NCBI RefSeq assembly: GCF_008064665.1 | Contig: NZ_VRZA01000003.1 | Coordinates: 248,001 to 312,000 of the forward strand | Origin: Parahaliea maris | GTDB lineage: Bacteria; Pseudomonadota; Gammaproteobacteria; Pseudomonadales; Halieaceae | Direction: 5' to 3' | Length of the DNA: 64,000 nt | Made by a program: the position numbers and the translations under genes | The notes under the pieces: generated by a model | Database searches by the model: none | Told to the model about the DNA's origin: nothing | Seen by the model: the letters and a program-made list of their open reading frames with translations, nothing else | Shown here: piece after piece, positions 44,217 to 53,774 of the stretch | Numbering within the stretch: position 1 is the first letter of the stretch | Layout of the letters: every line of letters begins with the position of its first letter

Positions 44217-44611
44217 GTCAGCCCGGGCAGCCGCCCTTCACTACTCCGCCGTTGATTAAAAGAGTATCCCCTGCCTCCCCCAAATGCATGAGGGAGGGGA
44301 GTCTTGATCCTACGAGTCTATATATTTGGAATTTGCTGCCATTGTTTGGCGCTGCGGGGCCAGTAGAGTAGTGGCTTGAGCGTGCCTGGTATAAGGTGCG
44401 CGGCCGCCCGCGAGTCGCGTTATGGATTCAGAGGATGAATGGCGGGCATAGTTACGGCGTCGTGCCGGGCTGTGCTACAGTCGTTCGCCGCTTTTTTCAG
44501 GGGGCTGTATTTAGCGTTAGCCGCCGGGCGGTATAGACAAGTAGCTCGAAGAAGTTACTGCAGAAACCAACAACGTACAAGCTTAGACACACAGGTATGG
44601 GGTAAATATCT
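44217..44611. other. intergenic region between chrR and pntA
   Basis: There is no convincing gene in these 395 bases. The chrR stop is embedded in CCGGGCTGA/TCAGCCCGG (44208-44226), a possible terminator stem without a T-tract. A second C/G-rich hairpin CTCCCC/GGGGAG spans 44275-44301. TGATCC at 44305 has no matching -10 at ECF spacing. The pntA promoter should lie in the last 150 bases, but no clear hexamers were seen. Confidence 0.4.
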
Positions 44612-45754
44612 ATGCGCATCGCAATACCCAAGGAGACCCACCCCGGGGAGAACCGTGTACCGGTCATCCCGGAAACGGTGAAAAAGCTCTGCCTGCTCGG
44701 CGCCGAGGTCGTTATCGAACCCGGCATGGGCACAGGCTCCGGCTTCTCCGACGAGCACTATCTTGACGCCGGCGCCAGCATCCAGCCGGACCGCAACAAA
44801 CTGTTTGCCGAGGCGGAAGTATTACTGCGCCTGCGCAAACCGACGCTGGAGGAGGTCCCCATGATTCCCTCCGGCTGTGTCCACATCAGCTATCTCGACC
44901 CCTTCAACGAGCACGAGCTGGTGCGGGCCCTGCAGCAGCAGGGGGTGACGGCGATCAGCATGGAAATGATTCCGCGGACCACCCGCAGCCAGAAAATGGA
45001 CGCCCTGAGCTCCCAGGCCAACCTGGCGGGCTATGTCACGGTACTGCTGGCGGCGAACCACCTGCCCAGCATCCTGCCGATGATGATGACCCCGGCGGGC
45101 ACCCTGAAGCCGGCCAAGGTATTTATCCTCGGTGCCGGCGTGGCGGGCCTGCAGGCCATTGCCACCGCCAAGCGCCTTGGCGCCAAGGTGACGGCCTTTG
45201 ATACCCGCCCCGTGGTGGCCGAGCAGGTGCAGTCCCTGGGCGCCACCTTCCTTGAGATCGACCTCGGCGATACCGGCGAGACCGCCGGCGGTTATGCCAC
45301 CGAGCTGACTCCGGAGCAGATCGAGAAGCAGCGCCAGGCCCAGAAAGATGTGATCGCCCAGTCCGACGTGGTGATCACCACCGCCCAGGTCTTTGGCCGC
45401 AAGCCACCTGTACTGGTCACCCGTGACATGGTGGAGGGCATGCAACCCGGCTCCGTCATCGTCGACATGGCCGCCGAGACCGGCGGTAACGTGGAGGGCT
45501 CTGTCCCCGGTGAAACCGTGGAAGTCAACGGTGTGAAGATCATCGGCCAGGCCAACCTGCCCAACAACGTCTGCCGCGATGCGAGCAAGATGTACTCCAG
45601 CAACCTGTTCAACCTGGTGGAAGACGTCTGGGACAAGGAGAGCAAACGCTTCGTGGTCGACTTCGAACACGACATCCTGCCCGGCTGCATCATCACCCAC
45701 GGCGGTGAGGTGACCAACGCAACCATCAAGAACATTCTGGAGGGGGGTAACTGA
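44612..45754 (+). CDS. pntA: proton-translocating NAD(P) transhydrogenase, alpha subunit (NAD-binding part)
   Basis: Domain I of the proton-pumping transhydrogenase, binding NAD(H) at the cytosolic face. The 380-residue protein starts MRIAIPKETHPGENRVPVIPETVKKL. It has the Rossmann motif VFILGAGVAGLQAIATAKRLGAKVTAFDTR and the mobile-loop region around MEMIPRTTRSQKMDALSSQANLAGY. It is the soluble-only form, with its membrane part encoded by the next gene, unlike the fused enterobacterial PntA. First of a three-gene operon. Confidence 0.95.
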   Translation: MRIAIPKETHPGENRVPVIPETVKKLCLLGAEVVIEPGMGTGSGFSDEHYLDAGASIQPDRNKLFAEAEVLLRLRKPTLEEVPMIPSGCVHISYLDPFNEHELVRALQQQGVTAISMEMIPRTTRSQKMDALSSQANLAGYVTVLLAANHLPSILPMMMTPAGTLKPAKVFILGAGVAGLQAIATAKRLGAKVTAFDTRPVVAEQVQSLGATFLEIDLGDTGETAGGYATELTPEQIEKQRQAQKDVIAQSDVVITTAQVFGRKPPVLVTRDMVEGMQPGSVIVDMAAETGGNVEGSVPGETVEVNGVKIIGQANLPNNVCRDASKMYSSNLFNLVEDVWDKESKRFVVDFEHDILPGCIITHGGEVTNATIKNILEGGN

Positions 45755-45755
45755 T

Positions 45756-46037
45756 ATGGAAGCCGTATTCCTGACATTCATCCTCATGCTGTCCATCTTT
45801 GTGGGCTTCGAGCTGATCAACAAGGTGCCCGCAACCCTGCACACCCCGCTGATGTCCGGTGCCAACGCGATCTCCGGCATCACCGTGGTGGGCGCGATTT
45901 CCCTGGCCGGTACCGGCCAGCACGACCTGGCCAACTGGCTGGGGGCGGCCGCCGTGGCCCTGGCCACCATCAACGTGGTGGGTGGCTACCTGGTAACTGA
46001 CCGCATGCTCGCCATGTTCAAGAAGAAGGGGGGTTGA
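45756..46037 (+). CDS. pntAB: NAD(P) transhydrogenase alpha subunit, membrane part
   Basis: A 93-residue membrane subunit with three predicted helices: FLTFILMLSIFVGFELI, LMSGANAISGITVVGAISLA and WLGAAAVALATINVVGGYLV. HTPLMSGANAISG is the conserved loop of transhydrogenase domain II. It starts one base after the pntA stop and is followed directly by pntB. With pntB it forms the proton channel. Confidence 0.93.
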   Translation: MEAVFLTFILMLSIFVGFELINKVPATLHTPLMSGANAISGITVVGAISLAGTGQHDLANWLGAAAVALATINVVGGYLVTDRMLAMFKKKGG

Positions 46038-46039
46038 TT

Positions 46040-47404
46040 GTGGAAACGATGCAATTGATTACCCAGTTGGCCTATGTGGTCTCTGCCGCCCTGTTCATTT
46101 TTGGCCTGAAACTGCTGGGCTCCGCCGCCACCGCCCGTAAGGGCAACATGCTGTCATCGGTCGGTATGCTGCTGGCCATTGTGGCCGCCTTGCTCGACCA
46201 GGGCATCGTGGAGTTTCAGTGGATTCTGCTCGGCTTTGTGGTCGGCGGCGCTATCGGCGCGGCGGCGGCACGCCTGGTGCAGATGACCTCCATGCCGGAA
46301 ATGGTGGCGCTGTTCAACGGCTTTGGCGGTATGGCCAGCCTGTTGGTGGGCGCCGCGGCGCTGAGCACGGCTACGGGCACCTTCACCCTGGTGACCATCG
46401 TGCTGTCCATCCTGATCGGCGGCCTGACCTTTACCGGCTCCCTGATCGCCTGGGGCAAACTGAGTGAAACCATCGGTTCCGGGGCGGTGATGTTCCGTGG
46501 CCAGCAGGTGGTGAACAGTCTGGTTGTGCTGGGCATTCTGGCCAGCGCCGTCATGTTCTGCCTGCAGCCGGAAAACCCGACCTGGCTCTACCTGGTGATC
46601 GGCCTGTCCCTGCTGTTCGGCATCATGGCGGTGATCCCCATCGGCGGCGCCGACATGCCGGTGGTGATCTCCCTGCTGAACTCCTACTCCGGCCTGGCGG
46701 CCTGTGCGGCGGGTTTCGCGGTGAACAACAACATCCTGATCGTGGCGGGTTCCCTGGTGGGAGCCTCTGGCATCATCCTCACCCAGATCATGTGCAAGGC
46801 CATGAACCGCTCCCTGAGCAACGTGCTGTTCTCCGGCTTTGGCAGTGTCAGCACCGAGGAGACCGAGATCGAGGGCGAGATCAAGCCGATCTCCGTCGAG
46901 GACGCCTACTACGTGCTGGAAGCCTCTTCCAACGTGGCCATCATCCCCGGTTACGGGATGGCGGTAGCCCAGGCCCAGCACGTGGTGAAAGAGCTGACCG
47001 AGCTGCTGGAAAAGAAGGGCGCGGAAGTGAACTTCGGGATCCACCCGGTGGCCGGCCGCATGCCCGGGCACATGAACGTGCTGCTCGCGGAAGCCGATGT
47101 CCCCTACGACCAGTTGCTGGAGATGGACGACATCAACCCGCGCATGGAAACCGTGGACGTGGCCATTGTGATCGGTGCCAACGACGTGGTGAACCCGGCG
47201 GCACGGGAGGTGGAGTCCTCGCCGATTTACGGCATGCCGGTGATCAACGTCGATTCGGCGCGCACCGTGTTCGTACTGAAGCGTTCCATGGCCTCCGGCT
47301 TTGCCGGCATCGAGAACCCGCTGTTCTACAAGGAGAACACGCGGATGCTGTTTGGCGATGCCAAGGAGTCGATTGGCGGCCTGATTCGGGAGCTGAGTGG
47401 CTAA
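46040..47404 (+). CDS. pntB: NAD(P) transhydrogenase beta subunit
   Basis: About 454 residues. Membrane helices come first (LAYVVSAALFIFGLKLLG, LLAIVAALL, ILLGFVVGGAIGAAAA). The NADP-binding domain III (about 280 on) has IIPGYGMAVAQAQHVVKELTELL, HPVAGRMPGHMNVLLAEA and VIGANDVVNPAA. GTG 46040 fits the GGGGGG ribosome site at 46028-46033. TTG 46034, overlapping the pntAB stop, and ATG 46049 are alternatives. The complex makes NADPH from NADH using the proton gradient. Confidence 0.94.
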   Translation: METMQLITQLAYVVSAALFIFGLKLLGSAATARKGNMLSSVGMLLAIVAALLDQGIVEFQWILLGFVVGGAIGAAAARLVQMTSMPEMVALFNGFGGMASLLVGAAALSTATGTFTLVTIVLSILIGGLTFTGSLIAWGKLSETIGSGAVMFRGQQVVNSLVVLGILASAVMFCLQPENPTWLYLVIGLSLLFGIMAVIPIGGADMPVVISLLNSYSGLAACAAGFAVNNNILIVAGSLVGASGIILTQIMCKAMNRSLSNVLFSGFGSVSTEETEIEGEIKPISVEDAYYVLEASSNVAIIPGYGMAVAQAQHVVKELTELLEKKGAEVNFGIHPVAGRMPGHMNVLLAEADVPYDQLLEMDDINPRMETVDVAIVIGANDVVNPAAREVESSPIYGMPVINVDSARTVFVLKRSMASGFAGIENPLFYKENTRMLFGDAKESIGGLIRELSG

Positions 47405-47438
47405 CGCTCCGTCTTCCGCTTCGGCGGGCTGCCCACTT

Positions 47439-47472
47439 ACAAAAACGCCGGCCTTTGGGTCGGCGTTTTTGT
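47439..47472 (+). terminator. rho-independent terminator of pntA-pntAB-pntB
   Basis: The perfect 12-bp stem ACAAAAACGCCG/CGGCGTTTTTGT has a 10-base loop. It begins 34 bases after the pntB stop and carries T-rich DNA on the downstream side. The A-rich upstream side could make it bidirectional. Confidence 0.9.
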
Positions 47473-47637
47473 TGTAGCAAAATGGTGCCAGTTCGTGGCT
47501 TGCGTTAGAGAAAACGGAGCCTTGCGCTTGATACATGGACTAAACTGGGCGAGAGAAACCAGTTTGCCGGACCGGCTTCCCGGCGGATATTCGGGATGTT
47601 CCTGAGAGCCTTGATGTAACCAGAGCAGGTAACCGAA

Positions 47638-48291
47638 GTGTACATTCCGAGTAAGTTCGAGCAGCACGACACAGAGCAACTCTCATTCCTTATTCGTCAA
47701 TACCCCTTGGCTACGCTGGTGACACACACTGACTCCGGTCTGGACGCGATGCACTTGCCGATGTTGCTTTCTGGGGGTGGCGATGCGCTGTTTCTCAAGG
47801 GCCATATCGCCCGGGCGAACCCCCTCTGGAAATCGATAGGGGAGGGTGCCGAAGTACTCGTCGTGTTCAATGGCCCGAACTGCTATATCTCCCCGAACCA
47901 CTATCCGACCAAGGCAGAGAACGGCCGGGTGGTGCCGACCTGGAACTATCTTGTGGTCCACGTGAAAGGCAGGATTTCATTTGTCCACGACACTGCCTGG
48001 ATACACAACCTGGTGGATGAGTTGACGAGCGCCCATGAATCCGGGCGTGAGCATCCCTGGTCGATTGGTGATGCGCCAGAAACGTACACCCGGCAGCTGA
48101 TTTCTGCCATTGTCGGTGTTCGTATTGAAGTCGGTACGATCACAGGGAAGTGGAAGCTCAGCCAGAATCAACCCGAGGTAAATCAGCAGGGTGTCGTACA
48201 GGGCTTGTTCTCTGGCGATGATCACAACGGGAAGGCTATTGCCTCGATAATTGCAGACAACTTTGACCTGAGGTCAGGTAAAGCGCCATGA
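47638..48291 (+). CDS. FMN-binding negative regulator family protein (PaiB-like)
   Basis: A 217-residue split-barrel flavin-binding protein. It opens MYIPSKFEQHDTEQLSFLIRQYPLATLVT, typical of the PaiB family. HIARANPLW, ISPNHYPTK and VPTWNYLVVHVKG follow, as expected for that fold. PaiB affects sporulation and protease genes in Bacillus; the role here is not known. The start is GTG 47638. The following gene overlaps by four bases, and the segment looks less GC-rich than the flanking housekeeping genes. Confidence 0.88.
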   Translation: MYIPSKFEQHDTEQLSFLIRQYPLATLVTHTDSGLDAMHLPMLLSGGGDALFLKGHIARANPLWKSIGEGAEVLVVFNGPNCYISPNHYPTKAENGRVVPTWNYLVVHVKGRISFVHDTAWIHNLVDELTSAHESGREHPWSIGDAPETYTRQLISAIVGVRIEVGTITGKWKLSQNQPEVNQQGVVQGLFSGDDHNGKAIASIIADNFDLRSGKAP

Positions 48292-48713
48292 AGCACTCGG
48301 TAACACAGGAAGATAATGAATTTGGCCGTCAGATAGAACGCTGCGAATTTCCGGTGGCAGACTTTGACCACCGCGCCCATGTGCGCCTGGCGTATATCTA
48401 CCTGGTGCAGGCGGACAGTGCGCGTGCCGCGGTGGATTTGATGCGGTCTGCCCTGGTGGGGTTGTTGCGGCACGCGGGCGTGGACCCATCCGGGAAGTAC
48501 CATGAAACACTCACCGAAGCCTGGGTCCTTGCCGTCGATCATTTCATGAACAAGACGGAGTCTTCCAATTCTGCGGATGAATTTATCGACCAGAATCCGC
48601 TACTGCTGGATTCCGGCATCATGCAATCCCATTACTCGGCCGAACTTCTGTTTTCGGACGAGGCACGCCGGAAATTTGTCGAGCCAAATCGGGAACCCAT
48701 TCCCAGGTATTGA
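48288..48713 (+). CDS. conserved protein of unknown function
   Basis: A 141-residue soluble protein that I cannot assign. It has two notable conserved-looking segments, FDHRAHVRLAYIYL near residue 26 and KYHETLTEAWVLAV near residue 70. Such FxHRxHxRLA...YHETxT patterns appear in small hypothetical proteins of other bacteria. The His and Glu spacing could bind a metal, but that is conjecture. ATGA overlap with the PaiB-like gene indicates coupled translation. Confidence 0.72.
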   Translation: MKHSVTQEDNEFGRQIERCEFPVADFDHRAHVRLAYIYLVQADSARAAVDLMRSALVGLLRHAGVDPSGKYHETLTEAWVLAVDHFMNKTESSNSADEFIDQNPLLLDSGIMQSHYSAELLFSDEARRKFVEPNREPIPRY

Positions 48714-48805
48714 CGCTCAGGCCTGATGTCGACCTGTCGAAATCTGCGTTCGCCATCCCCACCGGCGGCACTGGCGCCGCTACAATAGCTTGCAAGGAGA
48801 AATTT

Positions 48806-49189
48806 GTGATTCACCAGGGTAGTTGTCACTGTGGAGCCGTTACCTTTGAGGTAGATGCGCCAGAAGTCATCGAAGCGGACTATTGCAACTGTTCCATCTG
48901 CAAGAAGTCCGGGTATCTGCACCTGATCGTCCCCCTTGGGAAGTTCAGATTGCTCAGCGGGGAAGACTCCCTGTCGACCTATACGTTCAATACTGGTGTC
49001 GCCCAACATACCTTCTGCACACAGTGTGGCATCAAGCCTTTTTACACGCCCCGCTCCAATCCCGATGGTGTGGACGTGAATGTGCATTGCCTCGATACCG
49101 AGAACCTGGTGGTCAATGTCACTGAGTTTGACGGCCAGAACTGGGAGCAAAACGCCCAGAAGCTTGCACACAAGAGCAAGGAAGCGTAA
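48806..49189 (+). CDS. GFA-family zinc-binding protein
   Basis: A 127-residue member of the glutathione-dependent formaldehyde-activating (GFA/CENP-V) fold. Zinc ligands are seen as SCHCGAV, YCNCSICKKSG and FCTQCGIKPF. Most family members have no proven enzymatic function. GTG 48806 is chosen over a start at 48710, because AAGGAG lies 8-9 bases upstream and the protein then begins VIHQGSCHCG as in relatives. The stop overlaps the methyltransferase ATG by one base. Confidence 0.87.
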   Translation: MIHQGSCHCGAVTFEVDAPEVIEADYCNCSICKKSGYLHLIVPLGKFRLLSGEDSLSTYTFNTGVAQHTFCTQCGIKPFYTPRSNPDGVDVNVHCLDTENLVVNVTEFDGQNWEQNAQKLAHKSKEA

Positions 49190-49941
49190 TGGATGACATT
49201 CGGCTGCTCATCGACCTCTTCAAAGGTAAGCTTCGGCAGGGGCCGGGTGGTGAGGCAGAGACCGTAATGGCAGTCGAGCTGGCGGGTATCGACCGTGGCG
49301 TTCCATTGGCCATTGCGGACATAGGCTGTGGTACAGGCGCTTCGACCCTGGCACTTGCCAGTCTGCTGAATGCCCATATTACCGCAGTCGACTTTCTCCA
49401 GGATTTTCTCGACGTGCTGGAGTCCAGGGCCCAAAGCGTGGGAGTGGCCGACAGGATTGATACGCTTTGCGCGTCGATGGAGGATTTGCCCTTTGTAGCT
49501 GAAGCTTTCGATGTTATCTGGTCCGAAGGCGCGATATACAACATGGGCTTTCAGAAAGGTGTGGCTGACTGGAGGAACTACCTCAAGCCCGGAGGGCTAC
49601 TGGTGGTCTCCGAGCTCACCTGGCTGACCGGAACACGCCCTGCGGAGATTCAGCGTTATTGGGATTCCATCTATCCGGAAATCGACCTCGCTTCAGCAAA
49701 AATACGGATGCTGGAGCAGAGCGGCTACGCACCGCTCGGTTATTTTGCACTACCTGAACAATGCTGGCGGGAGAACTACTATCACCCACTGCAAACAGGC
49801 TTCGGAGATTTTCTCGAAAGAAATGGCAGCAGTGGGGGTGCGCTGGCCGTAGTGGAGGAGCAGCAGCGGGAAATCGCACTGTACGAGCGGTATAAATCTT
49901 ATTACGGCTATGGCGTTTACATCGCCCGAAGGGTGGGTTGA
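49189..49941 (+). CDS. class I SAM-dependent methyltransferase
   Basis: A 250-residue Rossmann methyltransferase. Motif I is IADIGCGTGASTLALAS, followed by ITAVDFLQDFLDVL, DRIDTLCASMEDLPF and FDVIWSEGAIYNMGF. LKPGGLLVVSELTWL ends the core. The substrate is unknown; the style is that of small-molecule methyltransferases. It is the last gene of the coupled run that starts with the PaiB-like gene. Confidence 0.85.
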   Translation: MDDIRLLIDLFKGKLRQGPGGEAETVMAVELAGIDRGVPLAIADIGCGTGASTLALASLLNAHITAVDFLQDFLDVLESRAQSVGVADRIDTLCASMEDLPFVAEAFDVIWSEGAIYNMGFQKGVADWRNYLKPGGLLVVSELTWLTGTRPAEIQRYWDSIYPEIDLASAKIRMLEQSGYAPLGYFALPEQCWRENYYHPLQTGFGDFLERNGSSGGALAVVEEQQREIALYERYKSYYGYGVYIARRVG

Positions 49942-49976
49942 TGGGCGTCTGCAAACACTAACCTGCAGGGTAAAAC

Positions 49977-51203
49977 ATGAATAAGAAACCAATATCTATT
50001 TCCACCTGTGTCCTTGCTGTGGCCTTCGCTGCGACGGTGCAGGCTGCCGGAGTCACCATTGGGGGTACCGGTAGTGATGAGGAAGCCTCGGGAATGACGG
50101 CCATGTTTGCCGGCGACCGCTTCGAGAACTTCCGGCATATGGAGCGTTTTGTACCCACCTCGGAAGTGGCCCCTTCGACCACTCCCTGGAATCTTGGAGA
50201 GAGTCGTGACTCCTTGAGCTTCAGCGCAGACTTCCTGGGTGAGGACACCTCGCTGGAGGAGTTTATCGACCTGTCTGATACCTCGGCTTTTTTAGTGATC
50301 AAGGACGGCGCGATCATCTTTGAGCAGTACCGCCACGGCGATTCGCAGGACAGCCTGCATACCTCCTTCTCGGTGGCCAAGTCGTTTACCTCCGCCCTGC
50401 TTGGCATTGCGCTGTCGGAGGGCAGGATCGCCAGCCTCGATGATCCCGTGCGCAAATACCTGCCGGAACTGGACAGCCCGACCTTCGACGGGGTGACGGT
50501 CAAACACATACTGCAGATGTCGTCGGGAGTACAGTTCGATGAGACTTACACCGATCCGGAATCAGACATCAACCGGATGACCACCCTGGTCCCGCCGATG
50601 ACCTATCTGGAGTACATCAACACGCTGGGACGGGCACAGGAACCGGGTACATTCAATCACTATGCCAGCATCAACACCCAGTTGCTGGGAATCCTGTTGG
50701 TGCGGGTGACGGGTGAGTCCCTGACAGATTACATGCATAGCCGGCTCTGGCAGCCGCTCGGTATGGAGCACAAGGGACTCTGGACCCTGGATTCCCAGGG
50801 CATTGAGATGGCCATGGGCGGACTTGCCGCCAGCGCCCGGGATTACGCCAAGCTCGGCCTGCTGTACCTGCAGGATGGCATGCGCGACGACACCCGTATT
50901 CTGCCCCGGGGGTGGGTCAAGGCGTCGGTGACCCCCGATGAGCCTCACCTGATGCCCGGGAAAAACCCGCAGTCATCCAATGAATCCGGTTACCAGTACC
51001 AGTGGTGGACACCGCGGAACTGGGATGGCGATTTTCTCGCCCGCGGCATCTGGGGCCAGAATATTTACGTGCACCCCGGCAACCGCGTGGTGATTGTCAA
51101 GCTGGCGGCGGACCAGAAAAACTTCGATCCGCGATACAAGCTGGCCTATATCGATTACCTGCAGGCCCTGGCGCAATCGCTGGACGATAGCGCCCAGCAG
51201 TAA
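49977..51203 (+). CDS. exported serine hydrolase, beta-lactamase/class C family
   Basis: A 408-residue periplasmic protein with signal peptide MNKKPISISTCVLAVAFAATVQA. The catalytic SxxK is in HTSFSVAKSFTSALLGIAL, and the tyrosine motif is HYASINTQLLGILLV. IWGQNIYVHPGNRVVIVKLA is the C-terminal strand. EstB-type esterases, D-aminopeptidases and 6-aminohexanoate-dimer hydrolases share this fold. The substrate cannot be told from sequence. It has its own short upstream gap and converges with the ABC transporter gene. Confidence 0.88.
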   Translation: MNKKPISISTCVLAVAFAATVQAAGVTIGGTGSDEEASGMTAMFAGDRFENFRHMERFVPTSEVAPSTTPWNLGESRDSLSFSADFLGEDTSLEEFIDLSDTSAFLVIKDGAIIFEQYRHGDSQDSLHTSFSVAKSFTSALLGIALSEGRIASLDDPVRKYLPELDSPTFDGVTVKHILQMSSGVQFDETYTDPESDINRMTTLVPPMTYLEYINTLGRAQEPGTFNHYASINTQLLGILLVRVTGESLTDYMHSRLWQPLGMEHKGLWTLDSQGIEMAMGGLAASARDYAKLGLLYLQDGMRDDTRILPRGWVKASVTPDEPHLMPGKNPQSSNESGYQYQWWTPRNWDGDFLARGIWGQNIYVHPGNRVVIVKLAADQKNFDPRYKLAYIDYLQALAQSLDDSAQQ

Positions 51204-51241
51204 GTTGTTGTCGCACCGGATCCGTGGGCTTGGAGAGCGAA

Positions 51242-53005
51242 CTACCCTGCGGCCTGATCGGCCTCCCTGAACTGCAGGGAGGCCAGCCGGGCGTACAAGT
51301 GATTGTCCCGTAGCAGACTCTCGTGGGTACCGGTCGCTACTATCCGCCCCTGATCCATTACCGCAATCCGGTCGGCATGGAGGATCGTGGAAAGCCGGTG
51401 GGCAATGATTACCGTGGTGCGACCGCGCATGAGTTCCTGCAGTGCCTGCTGCACGTGGAATTCACTCTCGGTGTCCAGGGCGCTGGTCGCCTCATCCAGC
51501 AACAGGATGTCCGGGTCGTTGAGAATGGCCCGGGCAATGGCGATGCGCTGGCGCTGCCCGCCGGATAGCCGTACGCCCTGCTCGCCGAGGTGGCTGGCGT
51601 AACCCCCGGGCAATTGCTGGATAAAGTCGTGGGCGTGGGCGGCACGTGCCGCGGCGAACACGGCCTCATCACTGGCGTTCTCGCAGCCGTAGGCAATGTT
51701 GTAGCGAACATCGCCGGTGAACAGGGCGGGTTGCTGGGGCACCAGGGCGATGTGGGAGCGCAGGTCGTGCAGGCTGAAATCGCGGATGTCGCAGCCGTCC
51801 AGGGTGATGCGCCCGGCCTGGGGGTCGTAAAAGCGCTGCAATAATTCAAATACGGTGGATTTGCCGGCGCCCGAGGGGCCCACCAGGGCCAGGCTGCGAC
51901 CGGCGGGTATATCGAGGCTGAAATCGTCCAGCGCCGCCTGGTCAGGTCTGGCGGGATAGGCAAAGCGCACGGCTTCAAACGCCATGCGGGCATTGGCCAC
52001 GGGCTGGCTGGCATTCGCGATATCCTTTTCGAGAATGTCGCTGCGCTGGGCCAGCAACTCCAGCAGCCTCTCAGCTGCGCCGGCGGCCCGTTGTAATTCC
52101 CCCCATACCTCGGAGATGGTGGCAAACCCGGAGCCCACCATGATGGCGTAGAACACAAAGGCCCCGAGTTCACCGGCGCTCATGCGCCCGCTGATGACAT
52201 CCTGGCCGCCGGTCCATAACATGGCGGCGAGGCCGCCGAACATCATGGCAATGGCGGCACAGATGAGCAGTGCACGCTGGCGTATCCGTCGTCGGGCGAT
52301 AGCGAAGGCGCGTTCCACTTCGGCGTCGAAGGCGCGCGATTCAAAGTCCTCCTGGGTGTAGCTTTGCACTACCTTGATGTGCTGGATGATTTCGCCGGCG
52401 TAGCTGCCCACACTGGCGATGCTGTCCTGGCTTTTGTTCGACAGGGCGCGTACCCGGCGCCCGAACAGCAGGATCGGCATCAACACGGCGGGTACGCTGA
52501 TGGCGATAATGAGGCTGAGCTTCAGGTTGGTGATGAACATCATCACCAGCGCGCCGGTAAGCGTAAGACAGCTGCGCAGTGCCATGCTGAGGGAGGAGCC
52601 AATGATGGTCTGCAGCAGGCTGGTGTCGGTGGTCAGGCGCGACATGATCTCGCCCGAGCGATTGGTTTCGAAGTAACCCGGGTGCAGCCGGACCAGGTTG
52701 TCGAACACGGCTTTGCGCAAATCGGCACTCACCCGTTCCCCCAGCCAGGACACCAGGTAGAAGCGGATGAAGGTCCCCAGGGCCATCGCCGCGGCGATAC
52801 TGAGCAGCAGGGCGATGGCGGCCTGCAGGTCGGCGGTGGTACCGGCGCCAAAGCCGCGATCGATCAGTACCTGGATACCGCGCCCGAGGGCCAGGGTGGC
52901 GCCGGCGGTAAAGATCAGGGCGCAGGCGGCGGCGATGACACGTCCGCGATAGGGCTTGAGGAAGTGGCCGAGCGCCAGCAGGGGCGAACGCCCGGCAGTT
53001 GCCAC
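51242..53005 (-). CDS. ABC exporter, fused permease and ATPase (MsbA-like)
   Basis: About 587 residues. The six-helix exporter domain (about 10-310) is followed by an ATPase with Walker A GPSGAGKST, Q-loop VPQQPALF, signature LSGGQRQRIAIARA, Walker B ILLLDEATSALD and the switch His in AHRLST. It works as a homodimer, perhaps moving lipids or hydrophobic compounds. GTG 53005 directly after the tatC stop is the most economical start. An in-frame ATG at 53086 would overlap tatC by 80 bases. Confidence 0.86.
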   Translation of the reverse strand: MATAGRSPLLALGHFLKPYRGRVIAAACALIFTAGATLALGRGIQVLIDRGFGAGTTADLQAAIALLLSIAAAMALGTFIRFYLVSWLGERVSADLRKAVFDNLVRLHPGYFETNRSGEIMSRLTTDTSLLQTIIGSSLSMALRSCLTLTGALVMMFITNLKLSLIIAISVPAVLMPILLFGRRVRALSNKSQDSIASVGSYAGEIIQHIKVVQSYTQEDFESRAFDAEVERAFAIARRRIRQRALLICAAIAMMFGGLAAMLWTGGQDVISGRMSAGELGAFVFYAIMVGSGFATISEVWGELQRAAGAAERLLELLAQRSDILEKDIANASQPVANARMAFEAVRFAYPARPDQAALDDFSLDIPAGRSLALVGPSGAGKSTVFELLQRFYDPQAGRITLDGCDIRDFSLHDLRSHIALVPQQPALFTGDVRYNIAYGCENASDEAVFAAARAAHAHDFIQQLPGGYASHLGEQGVRLSGGQRQRIAIARAILNDPDILLLDEATSALDTESEFHVQQALQELMRGRTTVIIAHRLSTILHADRIAVMDQGRIVATGTHESLLRDNHLYARLASLQFREADQAAG

Positions 53006-53006
53006 C

Positions 53007-53774
53007 TCAGGCGCCGTCCTGTGCGTTGGCCTCGTCCTGGTCCTTGCGACGCTGGATAAACCGCCCGAAGAACACGCCCACTTCAAACAGGGCCCACATC
53101 GGTATTGCCAACAGCGATTGAGAAATCACATCTGGCGGTGTCAGCAGCATGCCGAAGACGAAACAGCCCACCACAATATAAGGCCGCTTTTTGACGAGAT
53201 CATCCGGGGTGGTGATGCCAGCCCAGATCATCAGCACAGCGGCGATGGGAATCTCGAACGCCAGGCCGAAGGCGAAGAACAGCTTGAGTACGAAGTTCAG
53301 GTAGCTGTTGATGTCGGTCATGATGGTGATGCCTTCCGGCGCCACACTGGCAAAGAACCCGAACACCAGGGGAAAGACCACGAAGTAGGCGAACGCCGCA
53401 CCAGCGTAAAACAGTGCGACGCTGGAGACCAGCAGGGGTATCGCCAGGCGCTTCTCGTGCTTGTACATGCCCGGGGCGATGAAGCTCCAGGCCTGGTACA
53501 GCACATAGGGTATGGCGCCAAACACCGCCGTGACCAGAGTGAGTTTGAAAGGCGTGAGGAAGGGCGAAGCCACCTCGGTGGCGATCATCCCAGCACCTTC
53601 CGGCAGGATGGCGCGCAGGGGCTCGGAGACGAAAGTGTAGATTTCGTTGGCAAAGGGGAACAGGCCAATGAACACCACCAGCACCGCCAGTAAGGCGCGC
53701 AACAGGCGGTCACGAAGTTCCGTAAGGTGAGCTACCAGCGGCAAGGGCTGGTCGTCGATATTCTGTTCACTCAT
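53007..53774 (-). CDS. tatC: Sec-independent translocase TatC
   Basis: The six-helix receptor for twin-arginine signal peptides. The 255-residue protein has the conserved N-terminal [19 protein letters not shown]. [38 protein letters not shown] follows, along with [21 protein letters not shown]. The C-terminal cytosolic tail is charged. It overlaps the tatB stop by four bases. Confidence 0.96.
   Translation of the reverse strand: MSEQNIDDQPLPLVAHLTELRDRLLRALLAVLVVFIGLFPFANEIYTFVSEPLRAILPEGAGMIATEVASPFLTPFKLTLVTAVFGAIPYVLYQAWSFIAPGMYKHEKRLAIPLLVSSVALFYAGAAFAYFVVFPLVFGFFASVAPEGITIMTDINSYLNFVLKLFFAFGLAFEIPIAAVLMIWAGITTPDDLVKKRPYIVVGCFVFGMLLTPPDVISQSLLAIPMWALFEVGVFFGRFIQRRKDQDEANAQDGA

Noticed and set aside
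44305-44330. A third ECF promoter starting at TGATCC upstream of pntA
   Set aside because: No CGTA-like -10 occurs 16-17 bases downstream, and the site is about 300 bases from pntA.
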